Below, piece after piece: positions 25,292 through 35,302 of a DNA stretch of 52,558 bases. The notes beneath the pieces are model-generated. The model did no database searches and was not told the DNA's origin. It saw only the letters and a list, made by a program, of their open reading frames with translations. The DNA comes from Bacteroidales bacterium (lineage in GTDB: Bacteria; Bacteroidota; Bacteroidia; Bacteroidales; WCHB1-69). Position 1 is the stretch's first letter, and each line of letters begins with the position of its first letter. Made by a program: the position numbers and the translations under genes. Location of the stretch: positions 1 to 52,558 of the forward strand of contig JAKSMG010000014.1 of the NCBI GenBank assembly GCA_024400755.1, in the 5' to 3' direction.

Positions 25292-28200
25292 TTATTTCTT
25301 GAAATATTGGACCGCATTGTAGAAAATATCCTGACATTTGTTGCCCGGGATATTCTTATACAAGTTTTCGCCTTTTCGTTCGCTGTGGCCCATTTTTCCC
25401 AAAATACGTCCGCAATCAGAAACAATGCCTTCGATGGCATAGCTTGAACCATTGGGATTATCGTATTTGTTCATACTTGGATGACCTTCAAAATCGCAAT
25501 ATTGGAAAGCCACCTGACCATTGGCAAATAGTTCTTGTGCCATCGTTTTCGAAACGACAAATTTACCTTCTCCGTGGCTGATAGCTACACGGTGAATTTC
25601 ACCGGGTTTGAAGGAACTGAGCCAGGGCGAATTGGTGGAAGCAATTACAGTTTTAGTAATGTGTGAAACGTGTCGATTGATATCATTGCGATAAAGGGTT
25701 GGAGATTCGGCCGTTACCTGTCCAATTTTACCGAATGGCAATAAACCTGATTTTACAAGGGCTTGGAAACCATTGCAGATGCCTAAAATCAAACAGTCGC
25801 GCTCAAGAAGTTTTTCTATGGCAGTTTTGATTTTGACATTGTTCAAAACATTGGCAATGAATTTGCCGCTGCCATCCGGTTCATCCCCAGAACTAAATCC
25901 GCCGCTCAATGCCAAAATATGGGCATTATCAATCAAATGTGCCAATTCATCGATAGAACTGTTGATTTCTTTTTCGTTCAAATTGCGGAAGACAAAAATC
26001 TCGGGTTCGGCACCGGCTTCCCTGAAAGCTTTGGCTGTGTCGTAATCGCAATTGGTGCCAGGGAATACGGGCAAAACGACCTTTACCTTGTCTGTTTTCT
26101 GCGGATGTAGTTCTCGATGGGCTTTTAATGCCGTTTTTGCGACTTTTGGCATGCTTTCGCTGTTAATCTTAACTTCTGGATAGATGGCGCCGTATGTGCC
26201 TCTCCAGGCGGCCAAACATTGCGTTTTGTCGATTTCTGTTCCATTGACGATAAATTTGTCGTCAACCTGACCTAATTCTTCGGCATATTCGAAATCTAAT
26301 TTTTCGTTAGTTTCAACCACAAAACTGCCATAACCATAGTCAAATAATGGTCGTTTGGTATTGATATTGAATCCCAAATCATTTCCGAAGCTCATTTTGC
26401 AAAGTGCTTCTATGATTCCGCCGAATTGTAAGGTGAAACAAGAAACTATCTTTCCATTATGAATTTGTTGATGAACATAGTCAAAAATCTTTTTGACTCG
26501 TTCTATCGTTGGTCTGTGATTATCATCAATAACATTGTTAATCAAATAGATATGATTTCCTTTTTGTTTAAATTCTGGAGAAATCACTTTGTTGGCATTT
26601 TCGGTTACGATGCCAAAGGAAACCAATGTAGGCGGAACATTAAGATTTTTAAATGTACCGCTCATAGAATCTTTTCCACCAATAGAGGGCAGGTGGAAAG
26701 CGTTTTGCATATAGATTGAACCTAACAAGGCGGCAAAAGGTTTTCCCCACTTCGTGCTGTCTTTACCCAATTTTTCAAAATATTCTTGGAAGGTAAATCT
26801 GATCTTTTTATAATCACCGCCAACGGCCACGATTTTGGCCATGGATTCCAGCACGGCATACATTGCCCCGTGGAAAGGTGAAAATGAAGCGATATAGGGA
26901 TTGTAGCCAAAAGCTAAAATGCTGGCCGTGTTGGTTTTTCCATTCAGAACAGGTAATTTTTGCACGCCGGCTTGCGTTTCGGTCAATTGATGTTTTCCTC
27001 CAAAAGGCATCAATACGGTGGAAGCGCCAATGGTAGAATCGAACATTTCAATAAGACCTTTTTGTGAAGCCACATTGGGAGAAGCCAAGTGTTTACATAC
27101 GCTTTCTGTTGAAATAGATTGATTTTCAGCGGCTTCTGGGATTCTCATAGGGAAGTTGTCTCCTATTTGAGAAACCACGACATCGGTTTTTTGACGGTAG
27201 CCGTTGGTGTTGATGAAGTCGCGGGACAGGTCAACAATGTTTTGGCCTTTCCAACGAATGGTAAGTCTGTTATTGTCGGTTACTTTTGCAATGATAGTAG
27301 CTTCAATGTTTTCCTTGCGGCAAAATTCGAAAAAGGCATCCACGTCTTTAGGATCCACCACCACACTCATACGTTCCTGTGATTCGCTGATGGCGATTTC
27401 AGTGCCGTTGAGTCCTTTGTACTTGGTTTTCACGGCATCTAGGTCAATCATCAATCCGTCTGCCAATTCGCCGATGGCTACGCTTACGCCGCCGGCACCG
27501 AAATCGTTGGATTTTTTAATCAGTTTTGTAACTTCCGGATTTCTGAAAAGATGTTGTATTTTACGTTCTTCAGGGGCATTGCCTTTCTGTACTTCGGCAG
27601 CACAGAGTTCCAATGAGGTTTCGGTGTGTTCTTTAGAAGAGCCCGTTGCGCCTCCGATACCGTCGCGACCGGTTCTGCCGCCAAACATAATCACGATGTC
27701 TCCGGCTTGAGGTTGTTCGCGGCGTACGCATTCTGCGGGAACGGCTCCCACCACGGCACCAATTTCCAAACGCTTGGCTTTGTAGCCGTCGTGGTAAATT
27801 TCACGAACGTGTGTCGTTGCCAAGCCGATTTGGTTTCCGTAGGAAGAATAACCTGCGGCCGCACTTTTTGAAATAACCCTTTGTGGCAATTTTCCTTCCA
27901 TCGTTTGATGGAGGGGTTCATTGATATTGCCAGCTCCGGTTACGCGCATGGCTTGATATACATAACTTCTTCCGCTCAGCGGGTCACGAATGGCTCCTCC
28001 AACGCAGGTGGCGGCTCCACCAAATGGCTCAATTTCTGTTGGATGGTTATGTGTTTCGTTCTTAAACATCAATAACCATTTTTCTATTTTATCATCCACA
28101 TCCACATCGACAAAAACACTGCAGGCATTGTTTTCTTCAGATACTTCCATATCGTCCAAATTGCCCAGTTTTCGCTCGTTTTTGCCGCAAATGGTGGCCA

Positions 28201-29017
28201 TATCCATTAAAGTGAGAGGTTTTCTGCCTCCGTGCACATTTTGTCGTATAGCTTGATATTGATCAAAGGCTTCTTGAAGTTGGGAAGAAAATGTTCCCGG
28301 CGTGAAGGTGATGTTTTCCAACTGGGTTTCAAAGGTGGTGTGACGACAGTGGTCACTCCAATAGGTATCCAACATCTTGATTTCCGTTTCCGTCGGATTT
28401 CTCTTTTCTTCATTCTTGAAATAATCTTGAATGCAAAGAATGTCCTCCAACGACATCGCCAGTGACAATTCTTTTCTGAATGTGTCAATTTGTTCATGAT
28501 TCATATCGTTGAACGTGTCAAAGACCACGACATCGCTGACTGTGACGTTTTCTGAAGAGCTCAGGATGGACATATCCTTTTCCCTTGCTTCTACTTCATT
28601 GATACAATGCTTTTTAATTCTGGATAAATCTTGTTGGGATAATTGACCGTCCAAAATAATGACTTTGCCACTTCTAATGGTGGCAGTGGTTTTTGGATCT
28701 ATCAATGACAAGCATTGCATAGCGCTATCTGCACGCTGGTCAAATTGACCGGGAAGGAATTCGATGGCGAAATAGTTTTTTCCTTCTAAGTTGAGATGGG
28801 TGAAAACCTCATCGGTAACAGGTTCCGAAAAGATGGATTTTTGAGCTTTTTCAAGCAGATTTTCATCAATGTTGAATACGTCATAAACATTGATAAGACG
28901 TAAATTTTGAATATGAAGTTCAAGATTGTGGTTGAGGTCGTCCAGTAAATCTTGGGCTTCTACCTGAAAACCAGCTTTTTTTTCGACAAAAAGTCGTGCA
29001 TTAAGTAATTTATTCAT
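25292..29017 (-). CDS. purL: phosphoribosylformylglycinamidine synthase, single-chain PurL
   Basis: A 1241-residue large-type FGAR amidotransferase. It has an N-terminal PurS-like domain, a linker, tandem AIRS-like halves (TYWSDHCRHTTF, FKNETHNHPTEIEPFGGAATCVGG, GKDSMSGTF) and a C-terminal class I glutaminase. The nucleophile is in LILGICNGFQAL near residue 1080, and GMGHSERKGEN is near the end. It converts FGAR to FGAM in purine synthesis. Its length is close to the proteobacterial type rather than the split PurL/Q/S type. It is the last gene of a minus-strand operon, 23 bp after the RluB-type gene. Confidence 0.97.
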   Translation of the reverse strand: MNKLLNARLFVEKKAGFQVEAQDLLDDLNHNLELHIQNLRLINVYDVFNIDENLLEKAQKSIFSEPVTDEVFTHLNLEGKNYFAIEFLPGQFDQRADSAMQCLSLIDPKTTATIRSGKVIILDGQLSQQDLSRIKKHCINEVEAREKDMSILSSSENVTVSDVVVFDTFNDMNHEQIDTFRKELSLAMSLEDILCIQDYFKNEEKRNPTETEIKMLDTYWSDHCRHTTFETQLENITFTPGTFSSQLQEAFDQYQAIRQNVHGGRKPLTLMDMATICGKNERKLGNLDDMEVSEENNACSVFVDVDVDDKIEKWLLMFKNETHNHPTEIEPFGGAATCVGGAIRDPLSGRSYVYQAMRVTGAGNINEPLHQTMEGKLPQRVISKSAAAGYSSYGNQIGLATTHVREIYHDGYKAKRLEIGAVVGAVPAECVRREQPQAGDIVIMFGGRTGRDGIGGATGSSKEHTETSLELCAAEVQKGNAPEERKIQHLFRNPEVTKLIKKSNDFGAGGVSVAIGELADGLMIDLDAVKTKYKGLNGTEIAISESQERMSVVVDPKDVDAFFEFCRKENIEATIIAKVTDNNRLTIRWKGQNIVDLSRDFINTNGYRQKTDVVVSQIGDNFPMRIPEAAENQSISTESVCKHLASPNVASQKGLIEMFDSTIGASTVLMPFGGKHQLTETQAGVQKLPVLNGKTNTASILAFGYNPYIASFSPFHGAMYAVLESMAKIVAVGGDYKKIRFTFQEYFEKLGKDSTKWGKPFAALLGSIYMQNAFHLPSIGGKDSMSGTFKNLNVPPTLVSFGIVTENANKVISPEFKQKGNHIYLINNVIDDNHRPTIERVKKIFDYVHQQIHNGKIVSCFTLQFGGIIEALCKMSFGNDLGFNINTKRPLFDYGYGSFVVETNEKLDFEYAEELGQVDDKFIVNGTEIDKTQCLAAWRGTYGAIYPEVKINSESMPKVAKTALKAHRELHPQKTDKVKVVLPVFPGTNCDYDTAKAFREAGAEPEIFVFRNLNEKEINSSIDELAHLIDNAHILALSGGFSSGDEPDGSGKFIANVLNNVKIKTAIEKLLERDCLILGICNGFQALVKSGLLPFGKIGQVTAESPTLYRNDINRHVSHITKTVIASTNSPWLSSFKPGEIHRVAISHGEGKFVVSKTMAQELFANGQVAFQYCDFEGHPSMNKYDNPNGSSYAIEGIVSDCGRILGKMGHSERKGENLYKNIPGNKCQDIFYNAVQYFKK

Positions 29018-29040
29018 AGGAAGTTATTGTAAAAACCAAA

Positions 29041-30285
29041 TTATTTAACCGTCATTTTCAAGATGTTGATTTCTGCTTGGGTCAAGAATCTCCATTTACC
29101 ACGTGGAAGATCTTTTTTGGTCAGGCCGGCAAAAACAACACGGTCCAATTTAACGACTTCATAGCCCAAAAATTCAAAAATACGTCTTACAATTCTATTT
29201 TTTCCAGAATGAATGGTTATACCGACGTCACGCTTGGATTCGCCAACGTAAGCCACTTCGTCAGGAGTGATGATTCCGTCTTCCAATTCAATGCCTTGGC
29301 GTAGGGCGCACATATCAATGTTGGCGAAGTTTTTGTTTAGTTCAACTGCGTAAGTCTTTTCAATTCCGTGTTTGGGATGGGTGAGTTTTTTGGTCAAGTC
29401 CCCATCATTGGTGAAAAGCAAAAGACCGGTGGTGTTTTTATCCAGTCTTCCTACGGGATAAATTCGTTCCTTACACGCACCGTGAACCAATTCCATCACG
29501 TCTTTTCTTCCTCTTTCATCGCAGGTGGTGGTGATGTAGTCCTTGGGTTTGTTGAGCAGCAGGTAAACGGGTTTTTCATTCTGAAGAATTTTGTCCCCGT
29601 ATCGAACTTCGTCCGTAGGCAGAACCTTATAACCTAATTCGGTGACAATTTCTCCGTTTACGCTAACGGCTCCGGTGGTGATTAGCACGTCTGCCTCGCG
29701 ACGAGAGCAAATACCGGCGTTGGCAATGTACTTATTAAGACGAATGAGGCCTTGGTTTTCGGTTTCCGTTAAGGATAAAACCTTTTGCCGTTGGGGACTT
29801 TGACGACCTTCACGAATACGTCTCGCGACAATTTCGCTGAGGATGGCGGATTCGGCAGTTACATCTCTGCGTTTTCTCTTTGGTGTTTCGTTGTCGTCCT
29901 CATTTTTTCTGAAACTTTTTCTTTCGCCTCTTTTGGCTCCGAATTTACGAGTTGAGAAACCGTGTTCGCTTTCGTCTTTTTTTCTAAAGCTGCGTTTCGG
30001 TTTTTCCTCGTTGAAAGAATCATTTTCCTTCTTTTTGAAGCTTCTTCTTGGCTTTGGTGCGTCAAAGGAATCTTCATTGGACTTGCGGAAACTACGTTTT
30101 GATTTGCTTTCCGTTGTTTCCTCGGTCTTTTTTCTGTATGTTCTTTTGGGTTTTAGTTCTTCGGTGTCGTCAGTGCTTTTGCTACGACGAGTTCTCGGAG
30201 TTCTTTCTTTAGTTTCTGCACTTTTGGCACTTCTTTTAGTGCCAAATTGACGAGTTTTGGGCTTATCGGCCCTTTTCTTTTCCAT
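29041..30285 (-). CDS. rluB: RluB-type pseudouridine synthase with repetitive basic N-terminal tail
   Basis: A 414-residue protein. Residues from about 180 form a standard S4 domain (LIRLNKYIANAGICSRREAD) and RsuA/RluB-type catalytic domain with the Asp motif YPVGRLDKNTTGLLLFTNDG, then LTHPKHGIEKTYAVEL. This family isomerises a uridine in 23S rRNA near the peptidyl transferase centre. The first 150 residues are disordered and very basic, with a recurring unit around KPKRSFRKK spaced about 20 residues apart: KRTYRKK, KRSFRKS, RRSFKKK, KRSFRKK. This tail presumably binds RNA. It sits 17 bp after the dipeptidase gene and 23 bp before purL. RluB versus RluE or RsuA cannot be settled from sequence alone. 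Confidence 0.88.
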   Translation of the reverse strand: MEKKRADKPKTRQFGTKRSAKSAETKERTPRTRRSKSTDDTEELKPKRTYRKKTEETTESKSKRSFRKSNEDSFDAPKPRRSFKKKENDSFNEEKPKRSFRKKDESEHGFSTRKFGAKRGERKSFRKNEDDNETPKRKRRDVTAESAILSEIVARRIREGRQSPQRQKVLSLTETENQGLIRLNKYIANAGICSRREADVLITTGAVSVNGEIVTELGYKVLPTDEVRYGDKILQNEKPVYLLLNKPKDYITTTCDERGRKDVMELVHGACKERIYPVGRLDKNTTGLLLFTNDGDLTKKLTHPKHGIEKTYAVELNKNFANIDMCALRQGIELEDGIITPDEVAYVGESKRDVGITIHSGKNRIVRRIFEFLGYEVVKLDRVVFAGLTKKDLPRGKWRFLTQAEINILKMTVK

Positions 30286-30302
30286 AATGAGTTAAAATCA
30301 AA

Positions 30303-32042
30303 TTATTTTTCTTGAATATTATTTCCACAATCGTCAACGATGATTTTATACCATTTTGCAGGATATTCAGGTTGATCTGGAAATTCGCATTGTGGAATTT
30401 GTGTGTCTGTCTTTAAGAATTTGCCGTTTTTTTCCTTTTTGATGTTGCCATCGTTATATTTAACAAGCAAGTATTCGTATAAGTTATTCCAAGCATTGCA
30501 AACTTCTTTGGTACAGCGGTTTGAAATTTCATTGATGCGTTTTTCGGCTTTGGCAGGGTCGTTTTTGAAAAGTTCAACCATTTCGTTTTCCATTGCACGA
30601 ATGTTTTTAACGGCACCGTTTTCAAACATTTCTTGTCTTTCGTTTACGTGTTTAATCATATCGGAATATCTGGTGTAAACCATTTGACTTACCTTGGTGA
30701 AAATCCAGAAAGCTGCCGTGGGTGAGTAGTCAACCAATGAACCGTTTCCTTCGCGAACGGCTTCGGGAATATCGGTTATGCCGCAAAACATTGGAATGTA
30801 GCAGTTGCTGGCAGCATCGTCAACGCCAAACCACAAGATACCGCCAAATTTGTCGGGCAGCCAGCCGCGAGCCTGGGCCACAAATGAGAAACCGGTTTGC
30901 TGGGTGGCAGTGGCTCTTTCGTGGATGTATTTCTTGCCGTTATATTCCCAATTCATAGGACGCCAACGGTAAGGGCAGGCGTATGGACCGGCACCAATGT
31001 CCTGGGTCATATCCATTGAAGTGCCTTCATAATGGTCACGCATCAGTTTCATTACGTCCGTAACGTCAAGTTTTTGTACGGGTTTAATCCAAAGAGGAAA
31101 ACGGTGGGTGAGGTTTTCACCGCGGGCGTAATCTTCGTATGGAGCCATTAAATCGGGATTGCAACGGTAGAAAGCAGTCCAAACGCGGGCTTCACATCCG
31201 CGGGCGCCACCAAAATCAAGTGGTGCGTATGCATCGCAAAAACTAAATTCGGCATCTGGTGCCTTGGCATCATAATAACCCTTTAATTTTGCAAAATTAA
31301 TAACATCGGCGGAATAAACCGTTTCAATTTCAGGATTGAAAATCATTTTGTCAATGTCCTTGTTCGTGATGGAGGTCTTACCGTCTCTCAATGGGAAAGT
31401 GGTGATTCTGGCTTGATTGGCGTGTCCGCAAATGTATCCGTCAGGAATACGGCGAGCAACCCAAACGGCACCGTTGGACCATCCTTTTACGATTTTACCT
31501 TTGGCGTCTCTCATTTCGGCACCTTTGCCGATAAGTTCGAAAATCCACGCTTCGTTAGGGTCAACGATGGAAAAAGATTCACCTTCGCTGCAGTAACCGT
31601 AGGATTCAATGAGAAAATTGATAACCTTGATGGCTTCGCGAGCGTTCTTGGCTCTTTGTAAAGTAATATAAATCAATGAACCATAATCAATTAAGCCGGG
31701 AGTGTGCCATAATTCCTCACGACCGCCGTATGTGGTTTCCCCAATGCAAAGCTGATGTTCGTTCATATTGCCCACCACGGAATAAGTATGGGTTACTTGG
31801 GGAATTTGTCCGAGCAGTTTTCCAGAATCCCATTCTACGACATCCATTAAGGTACCCAGTGGATAATCGGCGGCTGGACGATAATACAATTCTCCATAAA
31901 GGGTGTGTGAATCAGCCGCATACGAAACCATACAGGAACCATCTTTACTTGCCCCCTTGGTAATGATAAAATTGGTACACGCCATGGCTTGAAAACTGCC
32001 AATGATAAACAAGGCAGCAATAATAGCTGTGATTTTTTTCAT
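30303..32042 (-). CDS. C69-family dipeptidase, exported
   Basis: A 579-residue peptidase of the N-terminal nucleophile family. The signal MKKITAIIAALFIIGSFQAMA precedes Cys22 in ACTNFIITKGAS, which becomes the N-terminal nucleophile after processing. Family blocks include DSHTLYGELYY, VVGNMNEHQLCIGE, GYCSEGESFSI and YTRYSDMI. A longer in-frame start exists 35 codons upstream, but it lacks a signal and overlaps the upstream gene, so ATG 32042 is right. It hydrolyses short peptides in the periplasm. Peptide catabolism fits an asaccharolytic or amino-acid-using lifestyle. It lies 11 bp after the universal stress protein gene. Confidence 0.93.
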   Translation of the reverse strand: MKKITAIIAALFIIGSFQAMACTNFIITKGASKDGSCMVSYAADSHTLYGELYYRPAADYPLGTLMDVVEWDSGKLLGQIPQVTHTYSVVGNMNEHQLCIGETTYGGREELWHTPGLIDYGSLIYITLQRAKNAREAIKVINFLIESYGYCSEGESFSIVDPNEAWIFELIGKGAEMRDAKGKIVKGWSNGAVWVARRIPDGYICGHANQARITTFPLRDGKTSITNKDIDKMIFNPEIETVYSADVINFAKLKGYYDAKAPDAEFSFCDAYAPLDFGGARGCEARVWTAFYRCNPDLMAPYEDYARGENLTHRFPLWIKPVQKLDVTDVMKLMRDHYEGTSMDMTQDIGAGPYACPYRWRPMNWEYNGKKYIHERATATQQTGFSFVAQARGWLPDKFGGILWFGVDDAASNCYIPMFCGITDIPEAVREGNGSLVDYSPTAAFWIFTKVSQMVYTRYSDMIKHVNERQEMFENGAVKNIRAMENEMVELFKNDPAKAEKRINEISNRCTKEVCNAWNNLYEYLLVKYNDGNIKKEKNGKFLKTDTQIPQCEFPDQPEYPAKWYKIIVDDCGNNIQEK

Positions 32043-32053
32043 ATCGATAAAGT

Positions 32054-32905
32054 TTACTTGTTTAATAAAAATTGATTGACGTTGGGAATGACCAACAATG
32101 GCATAGGTGAATTGTTGACAATTTGACGTGTGTGGGCACCCATCCAAACACTCGACAAATCGTTTTCTTCTTCACGCATAATGACCATCAAATTGACATC
32201 CAGTCTCTTGGCGTATTCCAACAAGGCAGGAATAGAATCACCCGGAACGTCAACGGTATGGATTTCATATCTCACGTTGGCCTTGTCACACATTGCGGCA
32301 GCGTGCTGTAATTGTATGTTAATAACGTGCTTGGTCTCGTTGTTGATGGGATTAATCACGCCCAATAAACAAATCTTGGCCGCAAATGCCTTGGCAAAAC
32401 TAACACTCAGCTTGATTTTTTGCAGGGTTTCAAAGCTGGTATCAATAGGAACCAAGATTTCGGTTAAATCACGGTTGATTTCAATGCCTTCCCGTAAAAT
32501 CAGTACGGGAACTGTGGTTAAGTTGATGGTCTTGAAGGCGTTGCTTCCAATGAAAAATTCTTCAAAACCTGAAACACCGTGTGTTCCCATTACAATCATT
32601 GAGTCTTCCAAGTTTGCCGCGTATTTGCACAATTCCGTGCTCGGTCTGCCTTCAAGGATGATAGACCTAACAGGACTTTCCGGGGCTTCAGCTCTGCATT
32701 CATCTTCCCATTGGCTTAATTTCTTGCGAATGGCGTCCAAAAAATCATTGGCAGCGGTTGTAACTGCAAAATCCGTTTTCATAGCAGCTGTCTTTACCCA
32801 AGCCAAATGTATTTTTGCGTTGGTTTTAATGGATATTGCGACGGCGTGTTTCATCGCATTGTACGAATTTTTGGAAAAGTCAATTCCCACAACAATATTT
32901 TTCAT
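32054..32905 (-). CDS. universal stress protein with two Usp domains
   Basis: A 283-residue protein made of two UspA folds. The first half begins MKNIVVGIDFSKNSYNAMKHA and ends with the nucleotide-binding motif MGTHGVSGFEEFFIGSNAFK. The second half begins EILVPIDTSFETLQKIK and ends VIMREEENDLSSVWMGAHTRQIVNNSPMPLLVIP, with a less complete G-2x-G-9x-G(S/T) motif, so only the first half may bind ATP. It is first in the operon with the dipeptidase, RluB-type enzyme and PurL, with a TATCTTTG promoter box 36 bp upstream. Stress-induced expression of the operon is possible but not shown. Confidence 0.9.
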   Translation of the reverse strand: MKNIVVGIDFSKNSYNAMKHAVAISIKTNAKIHLAWVKTAAMKTDFAVTTAANDFLDAIRKKLSQWEDECRAEAPESPVRSIILEGRPSTELCKYAANLEDSMIVMGTHGVSGFEEFFIGSNAFKTINLTTVPVLILREGIEINRDLTEILVPIDTSFETLQKIKLSVSFAKAFAAKICLLGVINPINNETKHVINIQLQHAAAMCDKANVRYEIHTVDVPGDSIPALLEYAKRLDVNLMVIMREEENDLSSVWMGAHTRQIVNNSPMPLLVIPNVNQFLLNK

Positions 32906-32940
32906 GATGCGTCTATTTTGGTTAATATCTTAATAACCGA

Positions 32941-32948
32941 CAAAGATA
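32941..32948 (-). promoter_or_regulatory. -7 promoter box for the usp-purL operon
   Basis: The minus strand reads TATCTTTG, 36 bp before ATG 32905. Confidence 0.55.
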
Positions 32949-33047
32949 CAAAATCTTTTTTAATTGCCATACTAAATTTTGTATAATAAAAAATGGAAGA
33001 AAATTTAATGCGTTTTATTGAACTTTGGTGAATCTCTGATGACTTTT

Positions 33048-35021
33048 TTAATGTTCAACCAAGTATTTGCATTGAAAGGTAGATGATATATATTTAGTTG
33101 ATAAATAAGGATTTAAGAGTAAAAAATAATCCACGTGAAATTTATCGGAGGTCGCGTAAAAATATTTTTTGGAATGGGCAAGATAATAGCTTTTCCCATT
33201 CATATAAACCCAATCTCCCTGCTTGACTAAGAATTCATTTTGATAAAAAACGCTGTCAAAAGGAATAATGATGCTTTCAAATCGTTCTTTTCGCTCCTGA
33301 TTTTCGATGGCAAAATGATAGTTGGGATGACTTTTGTCGCGAATGGAATCACTGAAGATGACAGTCTTCCCGTGATAGTTAAAACTTACCGCTGTTCCTT
33401 TGCCAATATTGTAGATTGTGTAATTTTCAATATGTTGCGTTTGGTATTTGTCGATGTCAAAGAGTAAGATAATAATGGCAAACGCACTGATTCCACACCA
33501 ATAATAAATTTTTTTTCTCTGTTGAAAAAGAAGAAAAAAAGCTATGATAATCCCATAAAACAACAGCATTTGTATCCAAGAAATACTAATATTCCGGGTT
33601 ACCGCCCCCGGCAAACTTTCAATCGAGCAAATGATAAAGTTCATTAATTTGATTTCGTGAGTAAGAATCCAGGTAACTATATTTGAAATGGTTGGAATAA
33701 ACGAAAAAGCCAATAAAATAACCCCACTGACCACAACAATGAAAGAAAGGGCGATGACCGACATATTGGCAAGTAGAAAATAATTGGGAAATTGTCCAAA
33801 ATAATAAATGGATAACGGAAAAGTGGTGAGTTGGGCCGCGATGGAAACAGAAATTAAATTCCAAAAATATTGCAGGATTTTTCCTTTCGGAGTCCATAAT
33901 GCGACAATTTTTCCTTGGAAAATCACAATGCCGAATACCGCCAAATAACTTAATTGAAAGCCTAATTCAAAAAGTAGTAATGGATTGATTACAAGTAAAA
34001 TAAATAGTGAGGCGAAAAGACTATGAAAAATATTGGTATTCCTTCGCAATAAACTGCCTATGCTGACAAATGAAAACATACTGGCGGCACGTGTGACAGA
34101 AGGTGATAATCCTGTAATACAGGCATATATCCAGATAAACAGCATTAAAATCACGGTTTTCAAAATCTTGGTTTTAGGATTGATTTCCAATGGCCGAAGC
34201 AAAAAATCCAAAATCATAAAGATAATGCCAACGTGCATACCGGAAACACAAAGTATGTGGCTTACTCCCGCCGCCGCGTAACTTTGCTTTAATTCGGGAT
34301 TCATCGTGTCGTCGTTGCCCAATAAAATGGCGGTGATAATGCCGTATTCATCTCCGCTCATTCCCGCTTCCGCAAAAATTTGTGATAAATGCTGCTGTAT
34401 CTTATAACTGCAGTCTATTACGGGATTAACCGCAAAATCCCCGATGATTTGCCACTGCTTTAGAGGAACGTATGCGCTGTAAAAAATACTTTTTCTTGCC
34501 ATAAAACTTTTGTAATCAAAAGAATATGGATTGCTATTGTTTTCTATTTCTGATAGTTTTGCATTAAAAATCAATAGATTCCCGTATTGGGGCCGTACCA
34601 AGTCTTTTTTGCCTAAATACAATACAATCTTGTGTCTGAAATCGTGTTCGTTGAGGTCTTGTTGTATTTCCGCTACGACTTTATATGTTTTTTCTTTTTC
34701 AATGGGATGTTCAACGATTTTCGCAATCCAATATTTGTTGTTTTCCAACAATTTTTCTTCTGTTGCGGAAATGTTGTTTTGGAAACGAAAATTGGTGAGT
34801 TGAAATCCTGCTATCAAAAACAATAATTGAATGAAAATGCTTGAAATCCACTGCGTTTTGTATTTTGATAGGGCGTGAAATAGGGAAGCCGTTATCCATA
34901 AGAAACACAAAATACATATCAGGTGGGTTGTGGAAAAAGACAGTGAGGAAAAATAGGCCGTTCCAATACCGATTGAAAATGGTAATAGCACGAGTAGGAC
35001 AGGGTAGTTGTGAAGTTTCAT
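33048..35021 (-). CDS. comEC: ComEC/Rec2-family membrane protein
   Basis: A 657-residue polytopic protein. It has hydrophobic N-terminal helices, a DUF4131-like soluble segment (about 60-190), and the competence domain with GDEYGIITAILLGNDD and HILCVSGMHVGIIFMILD, where the conserved SGxHVG is clear. More TM helices follow. The C-terminal region is short (about 140 residues) and lacks the metallo-beta-lactamase motif HxHxDH found in long ComEC forms, as is common in Bacteroidota. ComEC forms the inner-membrane DNA uptake channel. No other competence genes are adjacent. Own promoter box 20 bp upstream. Confidence 0.92.
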   Translation of the reverse strand: MKLHNYPVLLVLLPFSIGIGTAYFSSLSFSTTHLICILCFLWITASLFHALSKYKTQWISSIFIQLLFLIAGFQLTNFRFQNNISATEEKLLENNKYWIAKIVEHPIEKEKTYKVVAEIQQDLNEHDFRHKIVLYLGKKDLVRPQYGNLLIFNAKLSEIENNSNPYSFDYKSFMARKSIFYSAYVPLKQWQIIGDFAVNPVIDCSYKIQQHLSQIFAEAGMSGDEYGIITAILLGNDDTMNPELKQSYAAAGVSHILCVSGMHVGIIFMILDFLLRPLEINPKTKILKTVILMLFIWIYACITGLSPSVTRAASMFSFVSIGSLLRRNTNIFHSLFASLFILLVINPLLLFELGFQLSYLAVFGIVIFQGKIVALWTPKGKILQYFWNLISVSIAAQLTTFPLSIYYFGQFPNYFLLANMSVIALSFIVVVSGVILLAFSFIPTISNIVTWILTHEIKLMNFIICSIESLPGAVTRNISISWIQMLLFYGIIIAFFLLFQQRKKIYYWCGISAFAIIILLFDIDKYQTQHIENYTIYNIGKGTAVSFNYHGKTVIFSDSIRDKSHPNYHFAIENQERKERFESIIIPFDSVFYQNEFLVKQGDWVYMNGKSYYLAHSKKYFYATSDKFHVDYFLLLNPYLSTKYISSTFQCKYLVEH

Positions 35022-35040
35022 CTAAATCATTTTAAGCGTA

Positions 35041-35048
35041 CAAATATA
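35041..35048 (-). promoter_or_regulatory. -7 promoter box for comEC
   Basis: The minus strand reads TATATTTG, 19 bp before the start codon. Confidence 0.5.
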
Positions 35049-35244
35049 AAAATAAAAATGGTTGAAAAATATGTTAAAATGCTGATATACAGATTGTTGA
35101 AAATTTGTAGTTTTTAATGGAAAAATGTTTTCGTTTGATCTGTTTATGGTATGTTTTTAAAAATCCATCTTTGGAGCCAAAATTGTTAAATCTGATTTTT
35201 TTGGAAAAAATAGTCAGAAAATAAAAGAATTGAGAAAAATAATG

Positions 35245-35252
35245 TAACTTTG
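35245..35252 (+). promoter_or_regulatory. -7 promoter box (TAACTTTG) for gcvP
   Basis: TAACTTTG matches TAnnTTTG, 50 bp before ATG 35303. The leader is too short for a glycine riboswitch. Confidence 0.55.
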
Positions 35253-35302
35253 CAGTTTCTTTACGATAAGAAGAATATTAACTTAAATAAATAACAATCA
35301 GT

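Noticed and set aside
35022-35302. Glycine riboswitch before gcvP
   Set aside because: The leader after the promoter is only about 45 nt, and no tandem-aptamer motif is visible.
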